Part shown: positions 46,456 to 57,800 of the stretch, in pieces | Layout: each line of letters opens with the position of its first letter | Position numbering within the stretch: the stretch's first letter is position 1 | NCBI GenBank assembly: GCA_006247105.1 | Contig: CM016926.1 | Span: forward strand, 310,001 to 374,000 | Source of the DNA: Giardia muris | Lineage: Eukaryota > Fornicata > Diplomonadida > Hexamitidae | Length of the DNA stretch: 64,000 bases | Direction of reading: 5' to 3' | Position numbers and translations under genes: made by a program | The notes under the pieces: model-generated | What the model was told of the DNA's origin: nothing | The model's input: only the letters and a program-made list of their open reading frames with translations | Database searches by the model: none

Positions 46456-49400
46456 CCTCATTCAGCCTCATGATGATAGGGCAAAGAGGGCATTGCTCGA
46501 AGGTATGGGTGACTTTCTCCTGAGACCTCATTATGGGTTGGAAACCTGACATCCCAAAGATGAACTCCTCAGGTGGGTTAGAGAAGACCTCAAGAAAGGC
46601 CAAGCAGGCCCTTTGGAATCGGATGACTGGGCTACGCGCTTCCCGTATGGCTTGAAGATAGTTCTGAAATAGACCCTCCTCGGCTTGAGGAAGGAATTCG
46701 TTGAGATAGTTTCGGAAGGTCTCTTCTGAGGCGGAGATGTAACTCGTATCCTCGTCAGTGTCGTCGAAAACCTTCTTCTGTTGCCCTGCAACGACGGTGA
46801 CGACAGTTCTGAAACTGCGCGCCAAATGGTTGAAGGCTAGAAGAAACTGGTAGGCGTAGTCCTTGAGGGAATCCGATGTTAAGGCTGTGGCATACAAGCA
46901 GATCCCTGAGCCACCCCATAGGCGTAGGCATGGGATACGGGCACTACCTAGGGTACTGAAGGTCATATATGCATACCTGCCTAAACTTGCCACCAGAAAA
47001 TATAGTGCAAAGTCTCCAACCATGAATGCAGCATAACTGAAGCGGAAGTTGAGGTGGCTCCATTGGAACTTGCTCGCTCCCATGACAGCTCTTCTATGAG
47101 GGACGATCTTGCTTAGAAGAGACTCCTCCCCATATAGTACGGCGACCTTGGCCAGATCTATCTCGCAGGCGGTCGTGTACTTGACCTGGGAAATCGTTGG
47201 GTGCTTAATGAGTTTGCGTGAACTATCTTCGGATGAGGTTAAACACATAAGCAGGTCCAGCATCTTTGGATTTAGTGCGCTAGTGGCTCGGGAATCAGCT
47301 TGTTGTACCTGAGCGAGTCTTTTAGCATTGTCGATCGCGAACTTGGTGCTATTCAATGCTGTTGGTAAGGTAAAAGCTGCACCCTCCTGTGTGAACTTCA
47401 AGAGGATATTGCTTGCCATCGTCATCAAGTCGGGGTATGAAAACTCGCCGAAGAAGCGGATCAGCTCATTGAAAGAATCGGTAAAGTTATCCATGGAGAC
47501 TGTCGTACACTTGATGGCCCCATTATCATACTCCAGGCACGGATGCTCACTCACCCGTTGTTCCAATTCCTCCCTATCTTCTTCAGCAACGTCAGATACG
47601 AAAAGAGTATATTGCAACTTCAAGTTCCTCTTCTTCCCAAAGACGGAGATGTCCTTATCTATGGTTATGGGGGTTCCAGCGCTCAAAGAATGAGCGGGTG
47701 ATGAGAATAATTCCGCCAACGAGGCCAAGCGCATCAAGCCTCCTAGGGTATATCTTTCAACTTCCTTATATACCAGGCCGAAGGTAGTGTCCTCATAACG
47801 GCTAGGATTGACGTACATCCCCTCCGAAAGAAGAAGTTCGTGCTCCGGAGGGGTCGAAAGTAAGCCCGCAGAGGCAAGAGATCGTCGCTGACTACACGCT
47901 TCAATGGCGACCTCTCGTAATCCGGAGGAAGAAAGTCCACGTAGACGACACCATTGGTTCTCCTCCTTCGTCGGGATCTGAGTCAGGTTCGGGAAGCGTC
48001 GACGCCAGTGAGCGAATACAAGGGCGTATGCGACTCGATCCGAAAAGCAAGAGTAAACATCAAGATTCGGATTGTTCGACATAAAGGAGGCAGCGGTTGT
48101 GCGCTGGTGAGCTAGAGAGAGCATATACTGGTCGTCATTGAACTGCTCATAGCCTTGACAGGCAACAAGGAGCACTACCGGCGTACTGACAGAGACCAAC
48201 GAATAGGTGGAGGCGTTGAAGTTTCTCTCGTAGTTGTTTAGGAAGAGAGCGCCCGGAAGAGAAAGTAGTAGGACTGAGGTGCTTAGTCCCGTGTAAGGAA
48301 TCCCAAGGTAGTAGTACCAGGAAAGGTTGACACCCATCCCAACGTCATGGCCTATCTGGTACGGGATAGCCCCAAGCTCCGTTAGATAGTAGTCCTTCTG
48401 CTCACCGTCTTGTACATATATGAGCCCTTGTGCCTCCAGTCGATCAATAACCGCCGGGACAATCCCTACACATTGATCGACCTGGGGATCAATAGTCGTT
48501 AAGAACTGCGTTATCTCCTCAAGGGTCGGGAAAGCTTGGCGAAGAACAGGAGATCCAAGCATGCGGAGAATGACGTCATCAATAGTTTCGAAGATGCTTT
48601 CCACAGAGTAGCTCTTCTTAATGCACCTTAGTAGGGACTGGTCCAAAGCTGAGTAGTAAACACCGTCTCTGGTGCGTCCAACACGTCCACAGCGCTGAGT
48701 CATCGCCTCTTGTGATGCTCCTATCATGACGAGCCTGAACTCTCCACCGACAAACCTCCTCATCTTCTGCAGGCAGGAATCGACGACATACACGACCGAT
48801 GGGAGGGTGAGAGATGTCTCGCAAACGGACGTCGCTAGGATGATTTGGACAACAGTACTAGCCGTCTCCACCTGAGTTAACACATCGCTCTGGTATTCGC
48901 TACTGCATGCAGAGTGCAAGATGTGCAGCTTGTAACTGGGTATATTGGGCGTATTCCTGGCCCATTTGTCCAGTTCCTTCATGAATTCCTCAATCTCTCG
49001 CATTCCTGGGAGAAAGACAAGGATGGACCCCTCAATGGGGGACTGGGTACTAAGAATCATTTTCACGAGGCTGTGGGTGCGCTCACAGAGGATAGAAGGG
49101 ATGGCCGATGTTGTCCTAGCAGGATTGCTTATGAACTTGGAAAATGCCTTCTGGAATTCTTCCACGGGACGCTGCCCCGAATACTTCTCCATTTCGAGCT
49201 CATTGTCGTCGAAATAGCACTTCGTGACCGTATACGACCGGTCTCGACGCTCAACATTAATGGTCTGAAGGTCTGGGAGAAGACCCTCCTTCTTCAACGC
49301 CTCTGGATCAACGGTAGCTGACATGAGAATCACCTTCTGGCTACGGGAAGTATAGAGGCTATGGGCGAGCGCGATCATCTTGCGGGTGTCTATTCCTCGC

Positions 49401-49765
49401 TCGTGGATCTCGTCAATGATGATGATGTCGAAGCGCTCAGGGTCCATGGTCACGATATTGAACGCACTCCCGGCGGTAGCCATGATAAGCTTGCTGGACG
49501 AAGAGAAGATCTTCTTACGTCCCATACAGATTCCAACCTCACTTCCAATGGTCATGGAGTTCTGCCTTGCCACATATTCCGCAATGCGCTCGGCTGCTAG
49601 ACGGCGTGGTTGAGTCATGATGACCCTCGCGTCTGGAATCAACTTCATAATCATGTCCGGGATCCCCGTCGACTTCCCGCACCCAGTCGGACCAACAATG
49701 AGAAGTGGCTTCGGAGAACGGAGCAATCTGCCAAAGTTAGAGGGTATGGCTATGTTAGGGACCAT
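46451..49765 (-). CDS. DEAH-box ATP-dependent RNA helicase
   Basis: An 1104-residue protein that begins almost directly with the helicase core. Motif I is G-P-T-G-C-G-K-S-T (residues 26-34), then T-Q-P-R-R-L-A-A, D-E-I-H-E-R (motif II), S-A-T-V (motif III) and Q-R-C-G-R-V-G-R-T (motif VI). The winged-helix and helicase-associated regions follow to about residue 650, and the C-terminal half is long and weakly conserved. Such enzymes remodel RNA or RNA-protein complexes in splicing, ribosome assembly or decay; the subfamily cannot be fixed. It lacks the long N-terminal extension of most DEAH proteins. The ATG at 49765 follows AAAAAAA. Confidence 0.9.
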   Translation of the reverse strand: MVPNIAIPSNFGRLLRSPKPLLIVGPTGCGKSTGIPDMIMKLIPDARVIMTQPRRLAAERIAEYVARQNSMTIGSEVGICMGRKKIFSSSSKLIMATAGSAFNIVTMDPERFDIIIIDEIHERGIDTRKMIALAHSLYTSRSQKVILMSATVDPEALKKEGLLPDLQTINVERRDRSYTVTKCYFDDNELEMEKYSGQRPVEEFQKAFSKFISNPARTTSAIPSILCERTHSLVKMILSTQSPIEGSILVFLPGMREIEEFMKELDKWARNTPNIPSYKLHILHSACSSEYQSDVLTQVETASTVVQIILATSVCETSLTLPSVVYVVDSCLQKMRRFVGGEFRLVMIGASQEAMTQRCGRVGRTRDGVYYSALDQSLLRCIKKSYSVESIFETIDDVILRMLGSPVLRQAFPTLEEITQFLTTIDPQVDQCVGIVPAVIDRLEAQGLIYVQDGEQKDYYLTELGAIPYQIGHDVGMGVNLSWYYYLGIPYTGLSTSVLLLSLPGALFLNNYERNFNASTYSLVSVSTPVVLLVACQGYEQFNDDQYMLSLAHQRTTAASFMSNNPNLDVYSCFSDRVAYALVFAHWRRRFPNLTQIPTKEENQWCRLRGLSSSGLREVAIEACSQRRSLASAGLLSTPPEHELLLSEGMYVNPSRYEDTTFGLVYKEVERYTLGGLMRLASLAELFSSPAHSLSAGTPITIDKDISVFGKKRNLKLQYTLFVSDVAEEDREELEQRVSEHPCLEYDNGAIKCTTVSMDNFTDSFNELIRFFGEFSYPDLMTMASNILLKFTQEGAAFTLPTALNSTKFAIDNAKRLAQVQQADSRATSALNPKMLDLLMCLTSSEDSSRKLIKHPTISQVKYTTACEIDLAKVAVLYGEESLLSKIVPHRRAVMGASKFQWSHLNFRFSYAAFMVGDFALYFLVASLGRYAYMTFSTLGSARIPCLRLWGGSGICLYATALTSDSLKDYAYQFLLAFNHLARSFRTVVTVVAGQQKKVFDDTDEDTSYISASEETFRNYLNEFLPQAEEGLFQNYLQAIREARSPVIRFQRACLAFLEVFSNPPEEFIFGMSGFQPIMRSQEKVTHTFEQCPLCPIIMRLNEE

Positions 49766-49784
49766 TTTTTTTCAAAGGTGTACT

Positions 49785-52292
49785 CTAATCAGATTCGAGA
49801 CCGACGAGAAGGTGCCCTCGACCGAAGCCTCGAATGTATTCGCGGATACCTCGTCCCCCTGGGCAGATAACTCCCCGCTCGTACGGGAAGAGCAGGCGTA
49901 CGCACTCGGGACGATCATGCGCAATTGCTATTGAGATGGCAGACTCGCCTGTAAGACGTAATATCCCGGCCTCATGGTCTCTAAGGATGGTGACGGCAGA
50001 GTCCTGCCCTAGCTCCGCCGCAAGCATCAAGGCCGTCGTCCCATCTGTGCAGCGCTTTCGTGCCTCATCACGGATCAGAACATGAAGGCAGTCGGCATGC
50101 CCAGTGGATGCGGCGTACATCAACGCCGTCTGTCCACGAATGTCCTGCATCCCTGCTTCCCGCATCACGAGCATCTCGAGAACTCGAAGATGACCCGCTT
50201 CCGCGCCAAGCATGAGTGCTGTCCTCCCATTCTTGTCGGTTAATCCGGCGAGGTGAATGAGAGGCTCAATACAGGAAGCCTGTCCACTCGCGGCCGCCAG
50301 CATCAACGCCGTCTGGCCCTCGTAGGTATACACTCTTGTCCCATACTTACTAAGTGTTCGGACAAGTGGCAAGTCTCCCCGCTGCGCTGCCACGTGGAGG
50401 GGTGTCAACCCTTGAGGGTTAGGACATGAGAACTCGTAGGGAGCAACCAACTCTGTTGCTAAGCAACTTCTTTGGTCAACTGCATGTGCTAGAGCTGTGA
50501 GGCCTGCATGATCGACCATCCCAACCTCCTTTTGAGAAAGGATTCGCACGATCTCCAGATTCGTGCGTTGGACCGCATGCATCAATGCAGTTTGGCCTTG
50601 AAGATCATGTATCCCACTCTCTACGTCGACAAGGGCGGCAACAGCCGCTGTATGCTGGGCCTCGACGGCATACATCAACGCGGTCCACCCACGCTCGGTC
50701 TCGACACAACGAGCTTCTCGGCAAGTTGGGTCTGCAAGACCCCTCTCTAGGATGTACTTAATCGCATCGACGTTCCCGACGGTTGCTGCGAGCATGAGAG
50801 CCGTGACTCCCGTTGCGGTACGACAGCCAATATCGGGTGCATGAAGATACATATCGGAGTTCTCAAACGTGACAACAGATCGCATCAACGACGTTACCTG
50901 GGAGTCGTCCACGCCGCTCTCGCTCCCACCAGGAAGCCACGATTGAGGAGTTTGACTTATCTCGGTCGATGCAAGCAGGTTCGTTTTAACAGGCTCAAAT
51001 GCTGTACTTGCAGTATATCTGGAGGGGTCTATCTGGTATGGCGGGGGTGTCGTTCCAGCGCGTTCGGATGGACTTTGGCTCTGGGGAAACAACGGGCTTC
51101 GTGAGTCAACCTTTTCGCTCGGAGACAAGGAACGAGGGGATGACGGGATGTTAGAGTTGGTGCTTTGCTGGATAACAAACGGTTCAAGAGAGCCAGGCCC
51201 GGATGGGCTGTATAAGGCCGTTATCTTCGGGGAAATGGTAGGATCTCGTGTCTTGTTTATCGTGGGGTTGGGTACGTCAATACATTCGACTCGCGGAGGT
51301 ATCTGATCGTTCACCTGGTATACTGTGTGGGCAACGGGTCCATCTGTCTCAATGACGTTTGCAATCGGGTCATAACGGTAGGATGACTCCTTGGTGACTG
51401 TCCCAGCAATAGCCGGGGGCGCGGCATCAGTATAGTCCATCACACTATGAACTGGATTGCCCCTGACGACTGAGACCACTTGGGGCAAGGCTGCAATGTA
51501 TTCGGACGAAAGCCGGACGGCAGGCTCATACGCTAGCATCCCTATGATCGCCGCCCGCAGCTCCGACGAGTACTGCTGCAATGCTAAGTCGTTTGGTAAG
51601 TTGGCCGACTTCTGCATCATGTTTGGGAGGGTAGGTAGGTCTATGAAGGGTTGAAGTGCACATAGCTCGTAAAGAGTGCAGCCCAGAGACCAGACGTCGG
51701 ATTTGAACGACGGAACCTTCGGTTCCAATAGCTCTGGAGCCCAATATATGCGCGTTAGTTGGCTTGTTGCCCCCATGTATAACGGACTCACGGCCTGCGC
51801 CAGGTCTGTTACGACGAGGCGGATGGAGCCGTCATTCATGAGGGCACATTGACGTGGGGCAAAGTATTGTAAGAATAGCCCATGAGAAAAGTGCAAGGTG
51901 TGGAGTAGGACGGAGATTTGTGCGGCAACCTTCCATATAACGTCCTCAGGTATCGGGGTCTTCGATTGCATATGAGTGCTTATCTGGGTCTGTAGATTCG
52001 ACGTGGGGACGAAGTCTGTAATGATCTGAAGCTGTTGGCTTTGTTCATCATAAAAAAGATCATGTAACGGTAATAGATGGGGTAGGGTCAAAGAACGCAG
52101 GCGGAAAAGTGGGGCAGATGCTAGATCCGCTTCACCAAGGCCTTGGGGGAGCCAGACGTGCTGAAACTCTCGACATGTTCGGAGGGTGCCCCCGCCACAT
52201 AGTCTCACTATATAGACGCATTCGGAGGGCGTGACCGTCCCCTCGTCGATCCGGACGTACCGACGAAGGAACTCTGAGCGGGATGTAAACAT
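49785..52292 (-). CDS. Pseudokinase with C-terminal ankyrin repeats, 835 aa
   Basis: Residues about 10-275 form a kinase-like fold that keeps the A-P-E and D-V-W-S-L-G-C elements but has L-Q-Y where HRD belongs and T-D-L in place of DFG, so it is a pseudokinase. Residues about 275-460 are a Ser/Pro/Thr-rich linker. About 465-830 is a set of nine or ten 21.1-type ankyrin repeats (G-V-T-A-L-M-L-A-A, G-Q-T-A-L-M-H-A and others). Kinase before ankyrins is the reverse of the 1237-aa protein. The ATG at 52292 is used because upstream codons lie within the divergent neighbour, only 12 bp away. It probably acts as a scaffold. Confidence 0.85.
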   Translation of the reverse strand: MFTSRSEFLRRYVRIDEGTVTPSECVYIVRLCGGGTLRTCREFQHVWLPQGLGEADLASAPLFRLRSLTLPHLLPLHDLFYDEQSQQLQIITDFVPTSNLQTQISTHMQSKTPIPEDVIWKVAAQISVLLHTLHFSHGLFLQYFAPRQCALMNDGSIRLVVTDLAQAVSPLYMGATSQLTRIYWAPELLEPKVPSFKSDVWSLGCTLYELCALQPFIDLPTLPNMMQKSANLPNDLALQQYSSELRAAIIGMLAYEPAVRLSSEYIAALPQVVSVVRGNPVHSVMDYTDAAPPAIAGTVTKESSYRYDPIANVIETDGPVAHTVYQVNDQIPPRVECIDVPNPTINKTRDPTISPKITALYSPSGPGSLEPFVIQQSTNSNIPSSPRSLSPSEKVDSRSPLFPQSQSPSERAGTTPPPYQIDPSRYTASTAFEPVKTNLLASTEISQTPQSWLPGGSESGVDDSQVTSLMRSVVTFENSDMYLHAPDIGCRTATGVTALMLAATVGNVDAIKYILERGLADPTCREARCVETERGWTALMYAVEAQHTAAVAALVDVESGIHDLQGQTALMHAVQRTNLEIVRILSQKEVGMVDHAGLTALAHAVDQRSCLATELVAPYEFSCPNPQGLTPLHVAAQRGDLPLVRTLSKYGTRVYTYEGQTALMLAAASGQASCIEPLIHLAGLTDKNGRTALMLGAEAGHLRVLEMLVMREAGMQDIRGQTALMYAASTGHADCLHVLIRDEARKRCTDGTTALMLAAELGQDSAVTILRDHEAGILRLTGESAISIAIAHDRPECVRLLFPYERGVICPGGRGIREYIRGFGRGHLLVGLESD

Positions 52293-52304
52293 AACTTTTT
52301 TGCG
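52293..52304. promoter_or_regulatory. Bidirectional promoter region, 12 bp
   Basis: AACTTTTTTGCG is the entire interval between two divergent start codons (52292 minus, 52305 plus). Read on the minus strand it is an A-run initiator. Elements for the plus gene must lie within it or inside the partner's coding sequence. Confidence 0.55.
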
Positions 52305-54815
52305 ATGGAGCTTCCGCCAGTGCCGGACATAGAGAGCCTCTTCCCCCAGCAGGGCATATACGGGACGATCGACGAAGTGACACGCACGCGTGAGGGGCAC
52401 TTGGTCGTCACGAAGCGGATTGATCTCCATGAGGTCCCCCATAACGACTGGGAGGAAATCCGTGACGAGTTCTTCGCCTGCACCACCTACCTTCACACCC
52501 ACCTCCTCCGCTATTTCAGAGTGGATGTGGATGTCGCCCGCGCGTCTCTTCTCGTTGACACGGAGCTTTGCGCCTGCGGCTCGCTTCAAGCTATGATTGA
52601 CAAGCACATCGCCAACGGGACGGCCTTCCATGAGATCTTCCTCTGGCACACGGTCGCCCAGCTAGTTGACGCTATTGCATACCTCCACAGCCCCTTCAAG
52701 GAGCAAGGCCCGATTGTACACCAAGACATCCAACCTGCGAACGTTCTCTTCACAGATCAGCTTATCCTCAAGCTTGCAAATACGGGGCTCACGCGCACGG
52801 CTGGAGACCAGTCCGCTCTCTATAGGACTCCGGAAGTTCGTAATCAAGAGCCATATGACACTCGTGCGGATATCTGGTGTCTAGGAGCACTTCTTTACTA
52901 CATGGCTGCACTGAAACCGCTGGACGAAAGGGTGGAGGCTAATCTTGCGGAGGGGAAGCCAATCCTCAAGAAGTACTCTTCAGACCTTCATCTGCTGATA
53001 TCCACGTGCTTACATGGAGATCCTTCGTGGCGCCCTACCGCCGGAGATATCTCTGTTATGCCTCGTGTTCGTGGTGCGCGCTTGGTCTTCTCAAACACCC
53101 TTGGATCTGCTCAGAATCTTACCCTTCTTCGAGACTGCATTGCTAATGACAACCTTGAAGCTCTCATCCAGTACTCGAGCCTTGTGACGGAGAAGAATCT
53201 TGGAGACCTAATTACGCTTGCCATCGAGTCTCATGCTACCAAAGTACTTCCAGTCCTTTGCGAGATTGTCCCGAACATGGGGATCGACTCCGCCTTACCT
53301 ACCCGCATCGCTCGCAACGTCGATGCCGAGACTGTCCTCATGACTGCTGCTATGATGAACGATACCATCAAGATCAAGGATAACCTCGACGAGGTTGGTG
53401 CCGCATATCGTGGCCGCACCGCCTTGATGTGTGCCGCCGAGGCCGGACATTACGAGGCGGTCAAGCTACTCCTTCGGGAAGTCGGTATGCAGAGTGAGAG
53501 TGGTGAAACTGCATTAATGATGGCCGCATACAATGGACATGAGGATTGTGTACGTCTGCTCCTCGTCGAGGGTGGGATCTCCGACTCCTTTGGCCGAACA
53601 GCCCTCATGCATGCGGCAGTCCGAGCTTCACCATCGTGCATCAGCATGCTTCTTACACAAGCGGGACGTCAAGCACATGACGGAAGAACTGCCCTGATGG
53701 CCGCCGCATCCAACGGGAACATCGCAGCCATCCCACTCCTTCTGGAGCGCGAGGTTGGTTTACAAACAAATCATCTCTTCAGTAGTGGAGACAGCAGTGG
53801 TCCCGGGTGGACGGCGTTGATGCGCGCCACATATTGGGCTCAGGTGGAATGCGTCGACTTTCTCAGACCCTTTGAAGGACATCTCACCCGACCCAATGGT
53901 AAGTCGGCGGCGGACGTTGCCGAAGAACGACTTCTCCCATACATCCGGACAATTCCTCGTAAGCGGTTCTGGGAGTGTCGTTATCTCCTCGATCCAGATG
54001 TCCAAAGGGGCTTCGATGAGAACCAGAAGCTCATTGCGGCGATCACGAACAACGACATGGAGGGGGCGCAGAAGTATTGTAGCCGCATCAAGCCCGAGAG
54101 CGCCGCAAACATCCTTCAGTACGCGATCGACATCCGAAGCTACAACACGCTAGCCTTCATCTGCCAGTTCCTATCCAGCCAGCCGTACATCGTCACTGTC
54201 AAGTCTCGCATGCCCTGCCCAATCAAGCGTGCAAACTCTCTCATCGAGGCTGCGCGAGACGACAAGCCCGACCTCGTCTATGAACATATTGATGAGCTGG
54301 GGCATGCGTATGTCTATGATGTCATCCCTGTCACCGCCCTGAAGTTTGCCGCCGGACGTGGGTACAACGTCTGTGTCCAGTTGCTTCTATCGGAGCTTGG
54401 AATCCAGAACCACTTCGGTGGAACAGCCTTAATGGCCTGCGTTCAGCTCGGATACTTCAACACGTGTGGTCAATTCTTAATCTTCGAGGCACGCCTCGCG
54501 AGTAGTGATGGAGTGACGGCCTTGATGACCGCGGTCCTCAAGGAGCGAGCTGAGGCGATCCCTGCCTTGGCCCAGTACGAGGCACGGATGCAGACGACGG
54601 AAACATTCATGTGGGGTCAGGGGTGGACGGCTCTAATGATCGCCTGTGCGACGGGCTTCGTACAGGCAGTCAATCCGCTGAAGGGAGCAGAAAAGGACTT
54701 ACGAAACGCCAAACGTGAGACGGCACTCGACGTCGCAAAGGCGGCAATAGCAAACCCAAAGAATAGGTCCATCTCGAGCCAGCTGCAGGAGTGTGTCCGC
54801 CTCCTCTCGCACTGA
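52305..54815 (+). CDS. NEK-like pseudokinase with C-terminal ankyrin repeats, 836 aa
   Basis: A kinase-like domain spans about residues 20-265. It keeps K37 in V-T-K-R-I, and H-Q-D at 139-141 retains the catalytic Asp; the later P-A-N retains the loop Asn. DFG is A-N-T-G, and the glycine loop I-Y-G-T-I-D-E is poor, so activity is doubtful. Ankyrin repeats run from about 345 to 560 (G-R-T-A-L-M-C-A-A, G-E-T-A-L-M-M-A-A) and again from 640 to 836. It has nearly the same size and layout as its divergent neighbour, suggesting an inverted tandem duplication, although sequence similarity is now low. The stop is 2 nt from the convergent next gene. Confidence 0.85.
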   Translation: MELPPVPDIESLFPQQGIYGTIDEVTRTREGHLVVTKRIDLHEVPHNDWEEIRDEFFACTTYLHTHLLRYFRVDVDVARASLLVDTELCACGSLQAMIDKHIANGTAFHEIFLWHTVAQLVDAIAYLHSPFKEQGPIVHQDIQPANVLFTDQLILKLANTGLTRTAGDQSALYRTPEVRNQEPYDTRADIWCLGALLYYMAALKPLDERVEANLAEGKPILKKYSSDLHLLISTCLHGDPSWRPTAGDISVMPRVRGARLVFSNTLGSAQNLTLLRDCIANDNLEALIQYSSLVTEKNLGDLITLAIESHATKVLPVLCEIVPNMGIDSALPTRIARNVDAETVLMTAAMMNDTIKIKDNLDEVGAAYRGRTALMCAAEAGHYEAVKLLLREVGMQSESGETALMMAAYNGHEDCVRLLLVEGGISDSFGRTALMHAAVRASPSCISMLLTQAGRQAHDGRTALMAAASNGNIAAIPLLLEREVGLQTNHLFSSGDSSGPGWTALMRATYWAQVECVDFLRPFEGHLTRPNGKSAADVAEERLLPYIRTIPRKRFWECRYLLDPDVQRGFDENQKLIAAITNNDMEGAQKYCSRIKPESAANILQYAIDIRSYNTLAFICQFLSSQPYIVTVKSRMPCPIKRANSLIEAARDDKPDLVYEHIDELGHAYVYDVIPVTALKFAAGRGYNVCVQLLLSELGIQNHFGGTALMACVQLGYFNTCGQFLIFEARLASSDGVTALMTAVLKERAEAIPALAQYEARMQTTETFMWGQGWTALMIACATGFVQAVNPLKGAEKDLRNAKRETALDVAKAAIANPKNRSISSQLQECVRLLSH

Positions 54816-54817
54816 GC

Positions 54818-57800
54818 TTATGCATGCTGCAGTCTAGTTAGGTCACTGTCGATGGCGCGACGGGCATCTTCGTCCTGGACCGGAAGGCCACGCGACACAG
54901 TCAGTAAAGTGTTGTAATTGCGTGTAGCGAGGACAGCAGATAGGATGAATTGTTGGTGCAGAAAGAGTGCAGACGTTGAGGTGATGCAATAAGCGGTCCC
55001 GAAGGCCTTGAGAAAGGCCTCGACTAGTGATATGATGGTAGTGCTGGTGGAAGAGTATGCCGTAAGCATATGTCCAAGAGCTACAAGAGAAGGAATATAG
55101 CAGAAATCCATGGAAGGTCGGATGACGGTCTGTGCCGCTCCAGCATAAGGGATAACCTCGAGGCGCGCCTTTTCATCTCTGCATGTAGGAGAAGCTTTTA
55201 TAATGTGAAAGCTGAGCCCAATAAAAAGCAGAAATGAGAGAACAACAGACGAGCACGTGCCTGTCGTCTTGACGCTCTGCATCAAATCGGCCTCAAGCAG
55301 TTCCAGAACATTGTTAAATGAAGTGTTGGGGATCTGTGTTCGAACGGCAAGGATGGCATCTACTAGACGAGCCTCTTGATTTGCTGTAAGAATTGGGGCC
55401 GGGCTATTACCTCCCTTCTGTCCAAGGCCAAAGAAGGTGGTGAATCGTGTCAAAATGGAGGTGTCCTCCCGTTCTGTTGAGGTAACCGAGCCGAAAATGA
55501 ATTCGGCTAGTTCCGGGAGGCAAATCTCTTGGCTCTCTCGAAGAGTTGTCTTCGTGCACTGAAGAGAAGTCTTCAAGACTCGAGTTCCGGTTGTGAGTAA
55601 TGTTACAACAGAGCACGTGGATATCAAAGTCGTCGCATTGAGCTTTGCGAACAACAGGGTCACGAGGCGATACAAGACGCTTGGATGATCATCTCGGGAC
55701 ACGGAAGTAAGGAAATCGCAGACCAAGTCGATACGTTGCGAGATAGAGGAGCTTATATGAATGGGGGCAACAATCGCCTCTATAATGCGTACAGATAGAT
55801 CGTCACTAATGGCTTGATGCTCTATGGCAGCCTGGATATTAGCATATATGTCCTCTATTTGTAAGATAATTGAAGGTTTCATTAAATGTCCTTGGAGCTG
55901 AAAACCTAGGAGCCGCTTCATGCATAGCTCAATGTCCTGCTGAAAAAGCGTATTATCCGGGAGACAGCGGAGGAGACTGCTCAGAAACGTATACATCAAG
56001 CCAAGGATAGAAAGCTCAAGAAGAGGCGGAAGATCCTTGGTGCCATGAATCTTGGTATATATGGGCTCCACCGTCGTTTTAATACCACCCCTATATGTGG
56101 CAACGAAGGAGGAGCAGGCATCAAGTAGACGATCAACCTCTATCGAGCAGGTCGAAAGACTATCAACAGAGCACCTTCCAAGAAGCGAACCCACAAAAAG
56201 CAGGGATCCAAGAGCGACGAGATAGGTATATGGAAGGGCTGGTATGGATAACACCTGTGTGAGGTTCTCCTCTCCAGTATCAACCCCAGTGCTTGTCACC
56301 ACGCGATATATGGCTCGAACCAAATGATGATGAGATGGAAATGCCATCTCGTGTCCGGTTTCGATTCCTGTGATCGTTTGACAAGCAAGCTCGACAGTCT
56401 CGGCGATTAGAGCACTGAAACACTCAGAGGCAGAGTCCAAAAATGCACTATATGCCCACTGAAGCTCCTTAGCCACATCTGAGGTGCAAGGTGGCGATAC
56501 GAAGGAAGTATCGACTTGGGGATACGCTCCCAATCCGAAGAGTAGGATACTCACCCATGCAATGTGTCGTAGAGCGTCCTTCAACTCTTCTCCCTGACAA
56601 GTGTGTGTGGCTGTCTTATAGAAAGTACAGAAGCTTTTGAATGACACTAAAAGCGAGCATGCCCCAATTCCTCGAGGCACAGTCAGGAAAGATGCCCACT
56701 TCCCGGGAGACGTCTCCGAGACCAGGTTAACGATGTTCGTACACGTGTTCTGATCGATAGTAGCACGGACTAGGACGACGGACTGAATGGCCTCATAACG
56801 TACAAGGTCCTTTGCAAGCATGTGTTCGGAGTCGAGAAGAGTCATCTGTGACTCATATAGCTTCTGTTCAAGAGCGAAGATCCCCGGGATGAACAATAAG
56901 CCGGCGCCTCTTGCCTTTCTAAGAACGTCATCGACGACCGAACGGATGAGAAGATAGAGAAATGCGTAGTCATCAACGGGTTCAAAGTCCTGGATCTCAT
57001 CTGCATTCTTCAAGTAACCAATGAATTGTGTGAGGCCGTCTGTAAGTGATTGTGCCGTGCAGCAGTTCAAAAGAAGCCGCTCGTAAGTCAGTGGGAGAAT
57101 CTGTTCGGATACTGGTACAACTGGCGTTCCAGTGAGGGAATATACCAATAAGGAGTGTGGAGTGTTGAAACTGGCTTGTGAGAGGGCGACGTTCTTTGTG
57201 ACGGCGATGCGAGAGGGGCTTGATAAAGTGCTATAAGCGGTTCGTAAGAGCATGATTGGCGTTGTGCGAACTTCATGATAGAAACGCCGAAGCTTAGCCT
57301 CAAAGGCCTCATGCTGAATGGGGGGCGGTTCTTCTCCACGTTCGGCGCGTTGGAAGTTGTTGGAAAGCCACCGTCGAACAGGTTCAGCACCCATTAGGAC
57401 GGAGACGAAGGAGTTTTCAGTCATTTGACTGCTCTTCGAGACCTTACCAGTCATCGTCTCAGTATTGACCATGATAAGTGAGCAGATTAACAACGTCAAC
57501 GCTGAGCCCTCATCAACCAGCTGCGCACGAATATGAGGCTCCAACGTGTGAATGAACTCAGTTAATGCATGTGACATGCAAACCATCACGCGCTCGATGA
57601 CCTGGCCCTCCCCAGATAACAAGAAGTGATGGAGGCAGGTACGAATGAGTTCCAACTCTGTTATGGCGTCGTCAAGCTTAAGAAAGCGCAATAAAACCCC
57701 AAAGTATTCCTGAAGCTCCGATTGCCTTCCTTCGATATCAGAGTTCAGATAAGACGTCTGTGTCAGGATGGCGTACGGGACAAAGGGATCGAGAACCGGT

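Noticed and set aside
52293..52649. 119-residue N-terminal extension of the minus-strand pseudokinase
   Set aside because: It would run antisense through the conserved kinase N-terminus of the divergent gene; the ATG at 52292 fits the local gene spacing.
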